The notes beneath the pieces are model-generated. The model saw nothing but the letters and a program-made list of their open reading frames with translations, did not search any database and was not told the origin of the DNA. The translations under genes were made by a program, and so were the position numbers. From Xylogone sp. PMI_703 (Eukaryota; Ascomycota; Leotiomycetes), in assembly GCA_021399445.1 (NCBI GenBank), contig JAJTUQ010000001.1, forward strand, positions 4,898,001 through 4,962,000: 64,000 nt of DNA, in the 5' to 3' direction. Of the stretch, positions 1-10,123 are shown piece by piece. Position 1 is the stretch's first letter; every line of letters begins with the position of its first letter.

Positions 1-25
1 TGCGCCAGTCAGTAATGACACGGTT

Positions 26-1283
26 ATGTTCAATTCAGATAACACTTCCAAAGGAAAAAGAAGCGCTGCAAATCTGCCCGTAGAGGCAGAAGACAGTTTG
101 CCATGGGTGGAGAAGTATCGACCAGATACTCTAGAAGATGTCTCTGGACATCAAGACATTCTCGTAACTATCAATAAGTTCGTGGACACCAATGTAAGTG
201 AACAAGCTCCTTGCAATGGCAAGAACAAACAACATTCTAATATCTTGAATAGAGGCTTCCCCATCTCCTTCTGTACGGCCCTCCAGGAACTGGCAAGACA
301 TCTACCATACTGGCGCTTGCACGAAGAATATACGGTGCGAAGAATATGAGGCAGATGGTCTTAGAGCTCAACGCTTCCGACGATCGAGGTATCGACGTTG
401 TTAGAGAGCAAATCAAGACCTTTGCCAGCACTAAGCAAATCTTCAACATGGGCCCCGCCACCGCTCAATCCTCCATTGCATCCTACAAGCTTATCATTCT
501 GGACGAAGCAGACGCAATGACCTCCACCGCACAGATGGCGTTGCGACGAATCATGGAGAAGTACACGGCCAACACGAGGTTTTGCATCATTGCCAACTAC
601 ACACATAAGCTAAGTCCGGCTCTTCTGAGCCGTTGCACGAGGTTTCGGTTCAGTCCACTAAAGGAGGACGATATACGAGTCCTAGTGGATAAGGTAATCG
701 CCGAAGAGAAGGTCAATATTAGCCCGGAGGCTACAGATGCGTTGGTGAGATTGAGCAAGGGGGATATGAGGCGTGCATTGAATGTCCTGCAAGCGTGCCA
801 CGCAAGTAGTAAGTCTCTTGGAGGAATCCCCGGAGATTCTCTCTCTTATCTCTTGTTATCAGGCTAACCAGGTACATCCTTCCAGGCACACCGATACACC
901 TAAAGGGACAGCCCAAAATCGCAGAGAAAGACATTGTACGCGATCTTATCACGGAGACAACGATATATGAATGCATAGCCTCACCACATCCGGGAGATAT
1001 CAAAACAATACTAAATACGCTGCTGAAGACGACTGACGTCACCTCGTGTCTACAGATGATTAACTCCTTGAAAGCATCTCAGGGACTAGCCCTAGCGGAC
1101 ATCATCACGGCACTCAGCGAAGAGCTAATGAAGTTAGACGTTCCTGCCCCAGTGGCAATAACATGGCTTGATGGGCTGGCCGAAGTGGAGTATCGACTAA
1201 GCAGCGGGGGAAGCGAAGCCGTGCAGACGGGGGCTGTAGTTGGGGTCGTAAGAAATGGTGCGGAGCTTATGGGCAAGGCGTGA
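26..1283 (+). CDS. RFC3: Replication factor C subunit 3 (clamp loader ATPase)
   Basis: Small subunit of the RFC clamp loader, which opens PCNA and loads it onto primed DNA in the nucleus. Three exons are read: 26-193, 253-808 and 886-1283, giving about 373 aa. The first intron (194-252) splits the protein just before RLPHLLLYGPPGTGKTST, which holds the Walker A motif GPPGTGKT. Exon 2 carries ELNASDDRGIDVVR, Walker B as ILDEADAMT, the sensor/arginine-finger motif LLSRCTRFRF, and the lid region GDMRRALNVLQ. Exon 3 is the helical C-terminal collar domain. Domain order and length fit fungal Rfc3 (human RFC5). The start is the first ATG in frame with PWVEKYRP, an RFC-box motif, but only 25 nt of upstream sequence is present, so the promoter is outside the window. 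The intron ends are inferred from frame and conservation. Confidence 0.95.
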
Positions 1284-3120
1284 AGAAGTTTCAATCTTTT
1301 AATTTATTTTACCTAGATTTGGTTGTGGTGTCTGGAGTTAGGAAGCCCCTGGTACATTGATTATCTCGGAGTCAGACAAAAGGCGGAAGAAGAGTCTTGT
1401 CAATATTGCTTTCAAATGGGAATGATAAGGCCCGTAGCCCTTCGAGATAGACGGAGCTAATGGTCCGGGCCGTAATGACTAGCCGCAAGTATATCAAGCA
1501 AACTTATGATATGGAATGCGATACCGAAGAGGCTTTTGCTACTATTAATATCTGGCTCTCTTCCGGAAGAGATCAGTACGTTACCGTAGAACACTCGCCA
1601 CCCGGCAGAGGGGTTACATTCTATCGGAGACGTGTTGGAGTTCAATGCGGACAGGATCCCGGGGACGAGGCTCAGCGAGGTTGAATGGGTGGAGGAAAAA
1701 GCAAAGAATGCTTAGAAAGAAAGGTACGGCAACCTCCAGCCCAGACGCGCGTCGACCAATTGAGATAATCCGTCCGTGTAAAAACCAGGAACTCAGCAAA
1801 CATTCTCGGAGTCGCTGCCGTTCTCACCGCAAGTCCCAATTTTCTCGTCGAGAGGAGCAGAAATATTGTTGAGCGGACAGTGTGCGATGATGACGAGTGT
1901 TGACCGGCCGCCATTGGCTGCTTACGGATGCAAGGCTCGTTCCGCTTTATGCGGAGGGGTCTCCGACTCCCCCTTTCCTTCTTCTAGAATGCAAAAAAAG
2001 GGTCGCGTTGAAACAACTCTCCAAGGGAAATGCCATGACCAAAACAGTTTTGGTTGTTCCGGACAAAAGTATACACGAAGACCATCAACTGGAAGGGTTC
2101 GTAGCATGGGCACAAAGGACAATTAGTGAATATCATCATTTCCCGGATGAGGAATATGCTTCGAATACTCCGTAGTGTAGAGCCTTTTCTGTTCTAGCCG
2201 GATACAATACCACGCTCAGTATGGTGTGCGCTGCAATGTCTTCTCCTTGTGGGCCCCTAATTCTTGGTACTGTACCGCGGTGTCCGTCCTTATATCCGTC
2301 CTGTACGGCGTACTCCAGCCTGCTAAGTCCGTGATGAGAATGGACCCTTGAGATAGTGACAGCAACAGCATCGTCGCAGCGACCACCAGTTTATGCGCGA
2401 CTGCTTTTGTAGCAAGTGGCAGTTGTAACGGCACATCCATCAAGCATCCAATATCTGCTCCATATGCCGACAGTATCGGGATCAATTAAGCTTGCATATA
2501 CGACGGGTCCGCATCGCATTGCAGGAGGCACAGAATCTCCATTATTGGCTCATTTCCTATTTCAACCGCGGCTATCTGAGGATCCCAATTTTTGGTCTCC
2601 CCTATCGTGCTACCGTGATCTTTAGACTTTTGACCGTTTCAGTCCCTTATCCACTTGGCTAGCCTTGTCAAAGACCCTGCGTCCAATAACGGTACTTCTA
2701 TCCCCAACTTCGATGTCCCGGTATCAGGCCAAAGCCCTGCATTGACTCCCCTTCCCCAGAGCCCTAGCCCTCTCCTTTACTTACAGCGGGTTTATTCCAC
2801 TCTGCGTGAGACACAGACACACACACGGCCGGAGCTTACGTGAGGTTAACGAGGCTACTGCAGGATCGATAACTTTGATCGTTTGTCTTCCATGGAGCAT
2901 TGACCTGTACACCCCCTTGTCCTGATCGGCTTGGCCTTGGCTGCTCACCCGGGTCGACTAGGATGATCCCCAAAGGACCGAAAGGTAAGGCGGTGGAGTC
3001 GAACAAAGATGATACGCAGAAAAACACGTGCTGGGCAGAGTAAGAGTTTATAATGTAGCGAATTCGAGGATAATCGTGTTGGGGTTTTGCTGCTTCTAAA
3101 ATAATCAAAGAGTAATAGTG
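1284..3120. other. Gene-free stretch between RFC3 and the Dal5-type transporter
   Basis: About 1.8 kb with only short unconserved reading frames on both strands. It should hold the RFC3 3' UTR and the promoter and 5' leader of the transporter that begins at 3121. I found no domain, repeat or RNA gene here. Confidence 0.6.
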
Positions 3121-5859
3121 ATGGAGAACAAGTCGTCGTCGCCAGCGCCCACCATCACCCCACCGCCCAAGCACCCACCAGCATCAGCTGGTGAAGGTAC
3201 CAGTAATGCTAATGAAGGGACAATGCCTAGCTCAGATCAGATTATCGAAGTCTCAAATCCAGATGATGATAAGATCGACACGAAGACTATAGTATCTACC
3301 CGTATGGTCAGCTTGTCACCTTCTTCAAACGCCGATGACGAGAATGGAGATGAGCATGAAGACAACGCAGAGCGTCAGAAAAACCCCTTCGCAGATCCTA
3401 AGATAGCAGCCTACTACGCCTCTGTGTACGAGAAATCTCAGTATGAATGTCGTAGTGCATTTGATCCCAACCTGGAATGGACGCCGCAGGAGGAGAAGCG
3501 TGTTGTGCGGAAGATTGATTGGCGAATTTGCACTTGGGCTGTATGTTGAAACACTTCTCTCTACTTCTACCCCCTCCTTTTCTCTCTAAACACAACCCTT
3601 AGGGATTGAAATACTGCTTGAGTTTCATAAATTTGCTGATGGTTCAACCTACTTTGGTTCTGCTTGTGAAAAGTGTATCATGTTTTTTGCTTTGCAGACG
3701 GATAGATCGAATATTTACCAGGCTGTGTCTGATAACATGCTGGACGATTTGGGATTAAGTACTGATGGTAAGACATCAACCATTTGCATTCTATCTCTTC
3801 TGCCTTGATATACTTTTCGTCGGTATTATTTTACTTTTCATGCCTGCACCTGACTTTATTACTTGTGTTGTGTTTGTGTTATTTTATATTCAATTAATAT
3901 ATGACTTCGATGATTAAGCTGTTTAGACTAACTCTTGGTGTTAGATTATAATCATGGTAAATACCTCCCAGGAAGCTCTACCACAGAATTCCTCAGTTGG
4001 ATTGTGTCCATTGCGACTAACGCTGAATAGGAATTACAATCTTTCAAGTCTGCTTTCTCCTTGCGGAGGTCCCCTCACAGCTCATCTCTAAAAAGCTGGG
4101 CCCAGATCGTTGGATCCCAGCCCAGATGATTATGTGGTCGGTAGTAGCTATGGGACAATCCGCCTTATCCGGAAGAGCTAGCTTTTACGTTGGCAGAGCC
4201 TTACTCGGTATCCTAGAGGTGAGATCTAAAAGACATTACTAGATGTTTTGTTTTCTCATTCAATCATCTAGGGAGGATTCATTCCAGATATTGTGTTGTG
4301 GCTGTCTTATTTCTACACTAGTCGAGAGCTTCCTATGAGATTGAGGTAAGTATATGCAGTTCTACTGAGCAACTTCGCTGTAGAATTCAAGAATATCACA
4401 ACTCATTGCGAGAACAGTATCTTCTGGACTTCCACTAACTTGACGGGGATTGCAACATCTCTGCTTGCATTTGCCATTTTTCACTTGGATGGCATTCATG
4501 GCTGGGAAGGATGGAGGTAAGGTGCTACTTTATCTGTATGCCTTGATCAAAATCTAAATGCGTGCACTTTAGGTGGCTGTTCTTCCTAGAAGGCCTTGTG
4601 ACATTACTGATAGGACTCGCATCGATCTTCCTCATGCCTGCATCTGTCGTGCAGACTAAGGCCTGGTATCGGCCCAATGGCTGGTTCACAGACCGTGAGA
4701 TTGGAATTGTTGTGAATCGTATCTTACGAGATGATCCCTCGAAAGGTACGAATATTCTACGGTCTGGGAATGCGTCTGTCTATACATGAGGCTGACACAA
4801 GTATAGGAGATATGAATAATCGACAATCTATAACACCACGACGGATATGGGATTCCTTATGTGACTATGATTTATGGCCGGTACGATGCCTCGCTGCTTT
4901 TCATTATACACATAAAGATCCATCTAACAAAATCTGCTAGTTATACGCTCTTGCATTACTCGTTTACATCCCAACCTCGCCGCCCAGTTACTATCTAACT
5001 TTAGCACTTCGTGAAACCGGTTTCAGCAGTGTGCGTAGATTCCCATCCTATCCCACTTCTTCACATCTCATATCTCATATCTACACACTTCATGGTCTAA
5101 TCACCATCTAGTTTAATACAAATCTCCTCACGATACCGAACGCAGTTATTGGCATCTTCACCATGATTGGCATATCATGGCTGAGCGAGCGTGTTAACGA
5201 ACGCAGTCTCGTCTCTATGATCCAAGCGCTCTGGTCACTACCGTTCCTCATATTACTCCGATTCTGGAGGGGCGCACTTGTTGAGCCCTGGCCTACTTTT
5301 GCCTTGATGACTATTTTACTTTCTTATCCATATGTACAAGGCATCCTTGTGTAAGTTTCGCCCCATTTTTATCGAACAATTACAGAAGACTATATTAATA
5401 GGCTGCTTGCAGAGCATGGACTTCTCGAAACTCGGGATCGGTGCGCACTAGGTCGATGTCTGCGGCTTTATTTAACAGTATGCGGTCCATCAGACTTAAG
5501 CCCTTTACGTTTACTGACTGGATTTCTACTTGTAGTGTGCGTCCAACTGGGCAATATCATATCTTCCAATATTTATCTCTCATCCGACGCACCGCTATAC
5601 CATAAAGGCAACAGGAATCTTATTATAATCAACATTCTCGTTATACTTCTATTCCTGTTTACAAAGTGGTACTATATGATGCGCAATAGAAAACGACAAT
5701 TAAAGTGGGATTCGATGACACGAGAGGTACGCAGCATTTATCTTTCTAACGATCTCCATATGCATAGTGCTAATGACCCAATTGCAGGAGAGAGACATCT
5801 ACAGAGCTACGACTAATGACAAAGGCAATAAGAGGCTGGATTTCCAATTTGCCCACTGA
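3121..5859 (+). CDS. MFS transporter, anion:cation symporter (Dal5/allantoate permease) family
   Basis: Probable plasma-membrane symporter for a small organic anion such as a vitamin, ureide or nicotinate; the substrate cannot be read from sequence. Thirteen exons are read: 3121-3540, 3674-3767, 3945-3956, 4031-4218, 4272-4345, 4418-4516, 4573-4745, 4807-4880, 4941-5030, 5112-5350, 5413-5477, 5536-5726 and 5788-5859, totalling 596 aa. The first exon is a long acidic and Ser-rich cytoplasmic tail ending in [10 protein letters not shown]. The family hallmarks follow in order: TDRSNIYQA in TM1, [89 protein letters not shown], and the terminal [11 protein letters not shown] seen in many Dal5-type proteins. 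The third exon is only 12 nt. The start is the ATG at 3121; the GTG just before it is not used. Confidence 0.88.
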
Positions 5860-6120
5860 TGGAAATATCTAGAGCGAAAGAAAAAAGTTGTGTGTATTAA
5901 TTCAACATGATATGATGTATGAAATATAGATAATGAACAACCTATTTCCTAATTATCCCATTTTATCATAACTCCTTCTCCCTCTAATATTCCATATATC
6001 CCTTTACTCCGTGCATGCAATAGCCCACCAAACAATTACTCAAAACTCCAGAGCCGTAGTAGTACAGACACGAAAACAACTGTTATACCCAAACACCGCA
6101 TGACCAGTTTGATAAGTTCA

Positions 6121-6828
6121 TCAAGCCTCACAAGCCCTCTTAAAGTCCTCATTAAACTCCTTAAAGTGCTTCTGCATCTTCAGCTTGGCATCCCCCATTC
6201 CAAGCATCCTGGCAGTCACACCTTCGCCCGTGATGAAGCTAAGCGGTCCGGAGAACTCCTCTTCATGGACGAAAGTGGTGCCACCGGGGTGCTCTTCGGA
6301 CGGTAGAAATCTGAAGCCGTGGTCACCATTGATCATGCCGAGGACGGAGCCTCGCCAGCGGAAGAGTTGCGGGGAGTTTTCCTATAGAGAGTGAATCTTT
6401 ATGTTAGAATAACTGTCGTTATACAGATATCTACGGTTGTAGTATTCTCCAAGGTTGGCACAAAAAGAGAAGAGAGGGTAGGAGGCAGTATTTAACTCCA
6501 TATTCCATTAAAACAATGTTTGAGTGAGACAATGAGAAGCGATTAAAATCGGTGCTTACCAAGACAATAGGGCTCATTGGCATCCCCCCAACAACACAGT
6601 TCAACTTATCTCCCTTCTCGATCTGCTTCTGGGGATCTGCAGCTTTGATTTGCTGCATGAATCCATGCGGGGAATATACCGGGAGCTGGGCAAAGTCGAG
6701 GAACTAATGAATTTGTGTAAGTCAGGATACAATGGTATAAGATGAAGTTTTTGCCGTACCTTTGCTCGCACTGCTGCTGGTGAGGCTGCGATTTCGATCC
6801 GGGAAGTAACCAGTCTTGGGTTCGACAT
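6121..6828 (-). CDS. SRPBCC (START/polyketide cyclase-fold) ligand-binding protein
   Basis: Small soluble protein of about 157 aa from three exons on the minus strand: 6828-6760, 6703-6560 and 6381-6121, with introns of 56 and 178 nt. It reads as a single SRPBCC domain. The N-terminal strand (RLVTSRIEIAASPAAVRAK) is followed by FLDFAQLPVYSPHGF, a central sheet, LFRWRGSVLGMINGDHGFRF, TTFVHEEEFSGPLSF, and a long C-terminal helix (MQKHFKEFNEDFKRACEA). This is typical of uncharacterised fungal and bacterial SRPBCC proteins that bind hydrophobic ligands in a deep pocket. No catalytic function or ligand can be assigned. Splicing is supported because each exon joins in frame at GT..AG sites and restores the domain. 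A perfect inverted repeat lies about 90 nt upstream of the start codon. Confidence 0.82.
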
Positions 6829-7619
6829 CTTGATTATTTTGCGTAGATGAGCCAGCTTCGCCAGGTTTAATGAAATTCTCAGAACAGATTGGGAAGATTA
6901 GAAAAGGAATATTTATAGAATACTCTATTCTATAGTATTGAAGTTATTGTTTTCGAAATTTGTTTATGGGTTCTACTTCTACAGCATACATCCATTCTTT
7001 TATAGATGTTGTCGATGTCAAGAGTCCTTCCATGGTACAAGCCACTGGCAAGCCACACGGGGCAACTCGTCCCCGACTGGGCTGGCTCGGCTGGGGATTG
7101 ATTGGCGTCTCCGTCCCCCATAGCCACCTCCATCGCGGGAGGATCTAGGCGGGTGCTGTACCTAAACGGGTGGCTGGTGCGGCTTGGAAAGGCCTGGGTC
7201 ATGAGTTAGATTTCAGAACATCTCTTGCACATTCATAAGTTAATGAAACTGGAGATACGCGAAGTAGGTAATGTCATCTACAGATATAGTTATTCACGAT
7301 ACTTATTTTCCTTTCATAAGATTAATATGCTAGATTCACATACGCCAGACAGAAGAGAACGAATGCATGTTAACAGAGATGACTCCATTTATTGAACTAA
7401 GCCTTACACGCCGTCCACAATCTGGCTATATACCTCCAGTAGATAACCAAAAAGGTTTATAATACAGGACAAAAAAAGAAAAAGAAATATCACCCAAAAA
7501 AACAAACTACATAATCATTCGGAGTCTGCATAACACATGACTTTAGTCCCCGCAACGGCCCTGCCATCAAGAGCAAGTTCTCATTCCCCATCAGGAAACT
7601 AGGTTATGGTTCAAATAAC
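6829..7619. other. Intergenic: promoter of the SRPBCC gene and 3' flank of the secreted-protein gene
   Basis: About 0.8 kb with no plausible coding region. It contains the promoter of the minus-strand SRPBCC gene, including the inverted repeat at 6914-6934, and the 3' UTR of the minus-strand gene ending at 7620. Confidence 0.6.
6914..6934. repeat. Perfect 9-bp inverted repeat upstream of the SRPBCC gene
   Basis: Arms TATAGAATA and TATTCTATA separated by CTC. It lies 86-106 nt upstream of the minus-strand start at 6828. It could be a dimeric regulator site, a leader hairpin or TATA-rich core promoter; sequence alone does not decide. Confidence 0.5.
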
Positions 7620-8400
7620 TCAATGCTTCCTGTTTTTCACGGCAGGTACGGTAGAGTTAGAACCACCGACGCTGCCACCGTTGTTGTTACCATTGTTGCC
7701 ATTACCGATGTTGCTGCACAGATTGACGCTGGAAAGCCCACCAATGCCGCCCGATTGGATGATCTGAATGTCCTGCTGGAGGATGCCGACATCACCACCG
7801 ACGAGGTCGGCAATGAGAAGGATGAGGTCTTGCTCGCTGAAACCGTTGAGTACGTTACCGAAGATGTTGATGGAGTTTTGTTGAACGAGCTGTTCGAGGA
7901 TGACGACGTTCTGGCTCTGGCTGAAGAGAGCGCTCAGGTCGTTATTTGAGCTCTCTATAACGTTGATAATTTGCAGGACGTCGATGTTGCTGCTGGAGAG
8001 AGCCTGGAGAAGCTCGAACCAGACGTTGTTGTTGAAGACGCTCCCGAATTGGTTCAGGAGGCTTTGGTCGTTAAAGTTGATGTTGATGAACTCCTGTTGG
8101 TTGAAGCCGAGTCCAAGAAGGAGATTCTGGATGGAACTTCCTGAGAAGCCGTTGACTTCCAGGAGGGTGGCAATGGCTTGAATTTGCTCGACGGAGTTAC
8201 TGAACTGGATTGTGCGCGCCTGATGACTAGAGGGATAGATGTGAGTATGAGCACTTTAGGTTTGCTCCATGGGGCTCTGAATGAACCTACGTTGCTGAAC
8301 GTGCTGCCAGAGCACCGGAGCCAACACTAGCCATCGGCACAGCCTGGACAGCAAGAGCGGCAACCAAAGAGGTCATAACTGAAGTGGTTGAGAAACGCAT
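7620..8400 (-). CDS. Secreted Asn/Gln-rich protein of unknown function
   Basis: Two exons on the minus strand (8400-8291 and 8226-7620) join across a 64-nt intron to give about 238 aa. The N-terminus MRFSTTSVMTSLVAALAVQA is a clear signal peptide with a probable Ala-X-Ala cleavage site. The mature chain is built of short amphipathic stretches rich in Gln, Asn and Ile/Leu (for example NGFSGSSIQNLLLGLGFNQQ and SSNIDVLQIINVIESSNNDL). It ends in an Asn/Gly-rich tail with one cysteine (NLCSNIGNGNNGNNNGG) and a short basic end (VKNRKH). I do not recognise a family. It could be a cell-surface, matrix or effector-like protein. The long open frame on the opposite strand at 7623-7949 is a shadow of this gene. 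The splice join restores one continuous frame. Confidence 0.7.
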
Positions 8401-10123
8401 GTTGACTGGATTTAGTCTTTTGTTTGGTTCTGGAAGAAGACAGAAACAAATTATGAAATATTAAATAAATAGTATAGTATGTCAAATACCAGAAAAAGAT
8501 CGTGAGATAAACAGACCAGCTGGATTAAGTAGAAGAAGAGAATGGAACGCTTGCGTTTGCTTATCGATGGAAGTGAGAGGATGTCACGAGAAAGAGTCGT
8601 CCGATGAGAGCAGAATGTTCTTCTTTATATCTTCACCCACCTTCATCATCTACCCCTTCATACACTCAATCTAGTCATCCCACAACGTCTGTTCGTTCGG
8701 CATGTCGCGATACCGGGTGGAGGATTAGAACCCTTGAACTCCATCACTCTCTCCATGGGAACCATCCGGAAGTTGCCAGCTGCTATACAGCAACAGTATA
8801 GTCACAGCAAGAAAAGCAAAAGCTCAAACCCCTCAGTTTCATCGCATCTTTCTGTCATCACAGACTTGCAGATGTGCGGCTCCCCATCCAGCGGCATCCA
8901 TGGCCCAGATGCGTTCATTCGTCCAGCCTCCAGCACCCAAGACGGCATCACGAACAGCCGGACAAGCAGAGAGTCTCTGCAAAGGAACGAACCGGTCTGA
9001 AGATCGGATCTCAGACTCTTTTGCCCCTCGATTCTTCAGTGCCCAGCGTCAATGCACGAGCTTTGCCCCGGATAGGGTCCAAGTATCACCAGGAATCCTA
9101 CTCTATTCCCTCCCCCCAATCACACCAGCTATCACAAACCGTACAAGGAGCGAAAGAAGGAAAGTAAAAAATTTCTCATTGCCTCATCGCGCATGTGCGC
9201 TCACCTTGCGCACTGAAGCCGCAGTCGCGCGGGGTCGTGTGCATAGGCCGGAAACGGCTCGCGTCCCATCTGGCACGAGGATCAGACATCGTCGTCCTCA
9301 GGCTGAGGGCCTGTTCGCAGACAACATCTGCGCTTCTGCCCAACGAACGTTCGGGATTTATTTGTCCAGCATGAAATATGCTTACCGGAACTTTCAATTG
9401 AGAGTCATGCTTGAGCGCCACTTAGTCAATTAGCTGCTCCGGGGGGTTTAAGCTTCTACCTGGAAAGCTGCCTATTCGTTCATTGGACTCTGTGCTCGGC
9501 TTGGCTGTGTGAGAGATGGAGAGGGGGCGTTTTCGCTATGGCAACGATGGAGTCTTCGGAATGGTCTCAGAGTGGTGTTAAGCTGTATCATTTTTTGGTC
9601 TTGTTCTTACTTCCTCTTTAGGATACAAGATGGTGAATGACTCTTGGTCAATGTATTGGGTTTACAGCCATTCGCTATACTTCTCTTGTGCAGATTCACA
9701 GCCGACGTAGATACATGCAGAATAGGCAGACAACTCAGTAGATAGCATAATTTCAAAATAGAAGAAGACCTAAGTCATGATTGCCATATCTATCCAATTC
9801 CAACAAACAGTCTCGTAGCCCTCAAAGCGGGAGTGGCAGCGCATACTGAATCTCACCGCCTCACGGACGTCTTGTTGCTGACAATAACAATTAACTGATA
9901 TTCAAACACATCCTTACTTATGATACAATTGGTAATAAATCTGCCCAAACATAAAATTCTTCCCGAAACTCCAAACTCCCTAGCCCGCTCCTCCAGCCAC
10001 AGTCTTGGCTTTTTTGCAAAATACCCTCCCAATCCGGCCATATTCCAAGACATCCACAACACCGATTCGTTCCCTTCAAACCATGTGCCGCTGAGGTGCT
10101 TGTGAGAGACGCTTGCTCACGTC
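8401..10123. other. Gene-free stretch upstream of the secreted-protein gene
   Basis: About 1.7 kb. It should hold the promoter of the secreted-protein gene and the 3' UTR of the SANT-domain gene. The open frames here (the longest is 8900-9433, plus strand) have no recognisable domain and a composition unlike a real protein. I saw no repeats or RNA genes. Confidence 0.55.

Noticed and set aside
1897..2175. 92-codon plus-strand frame between RFC3 and the transporter
   Set aside because: No recognisable motif; several overlapping frames of the same size suggest chance.
7623..7949. 108-codon plus-strand frame rich in Val, Asp and Glu
   Set aside because: It is the antisense of the Asn/Gln-rich secreted protein. 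The minus strand gives a signal peptide and a consistent spliced frame.
8900..9433. 177-codon plus-strand open frame
   Set aside because: No domain, Arg/Ser/Ala-rich composition typical of a chance frame, overlapping frames on both strands, and it lies in the promoter region of the secreted-protein gene.
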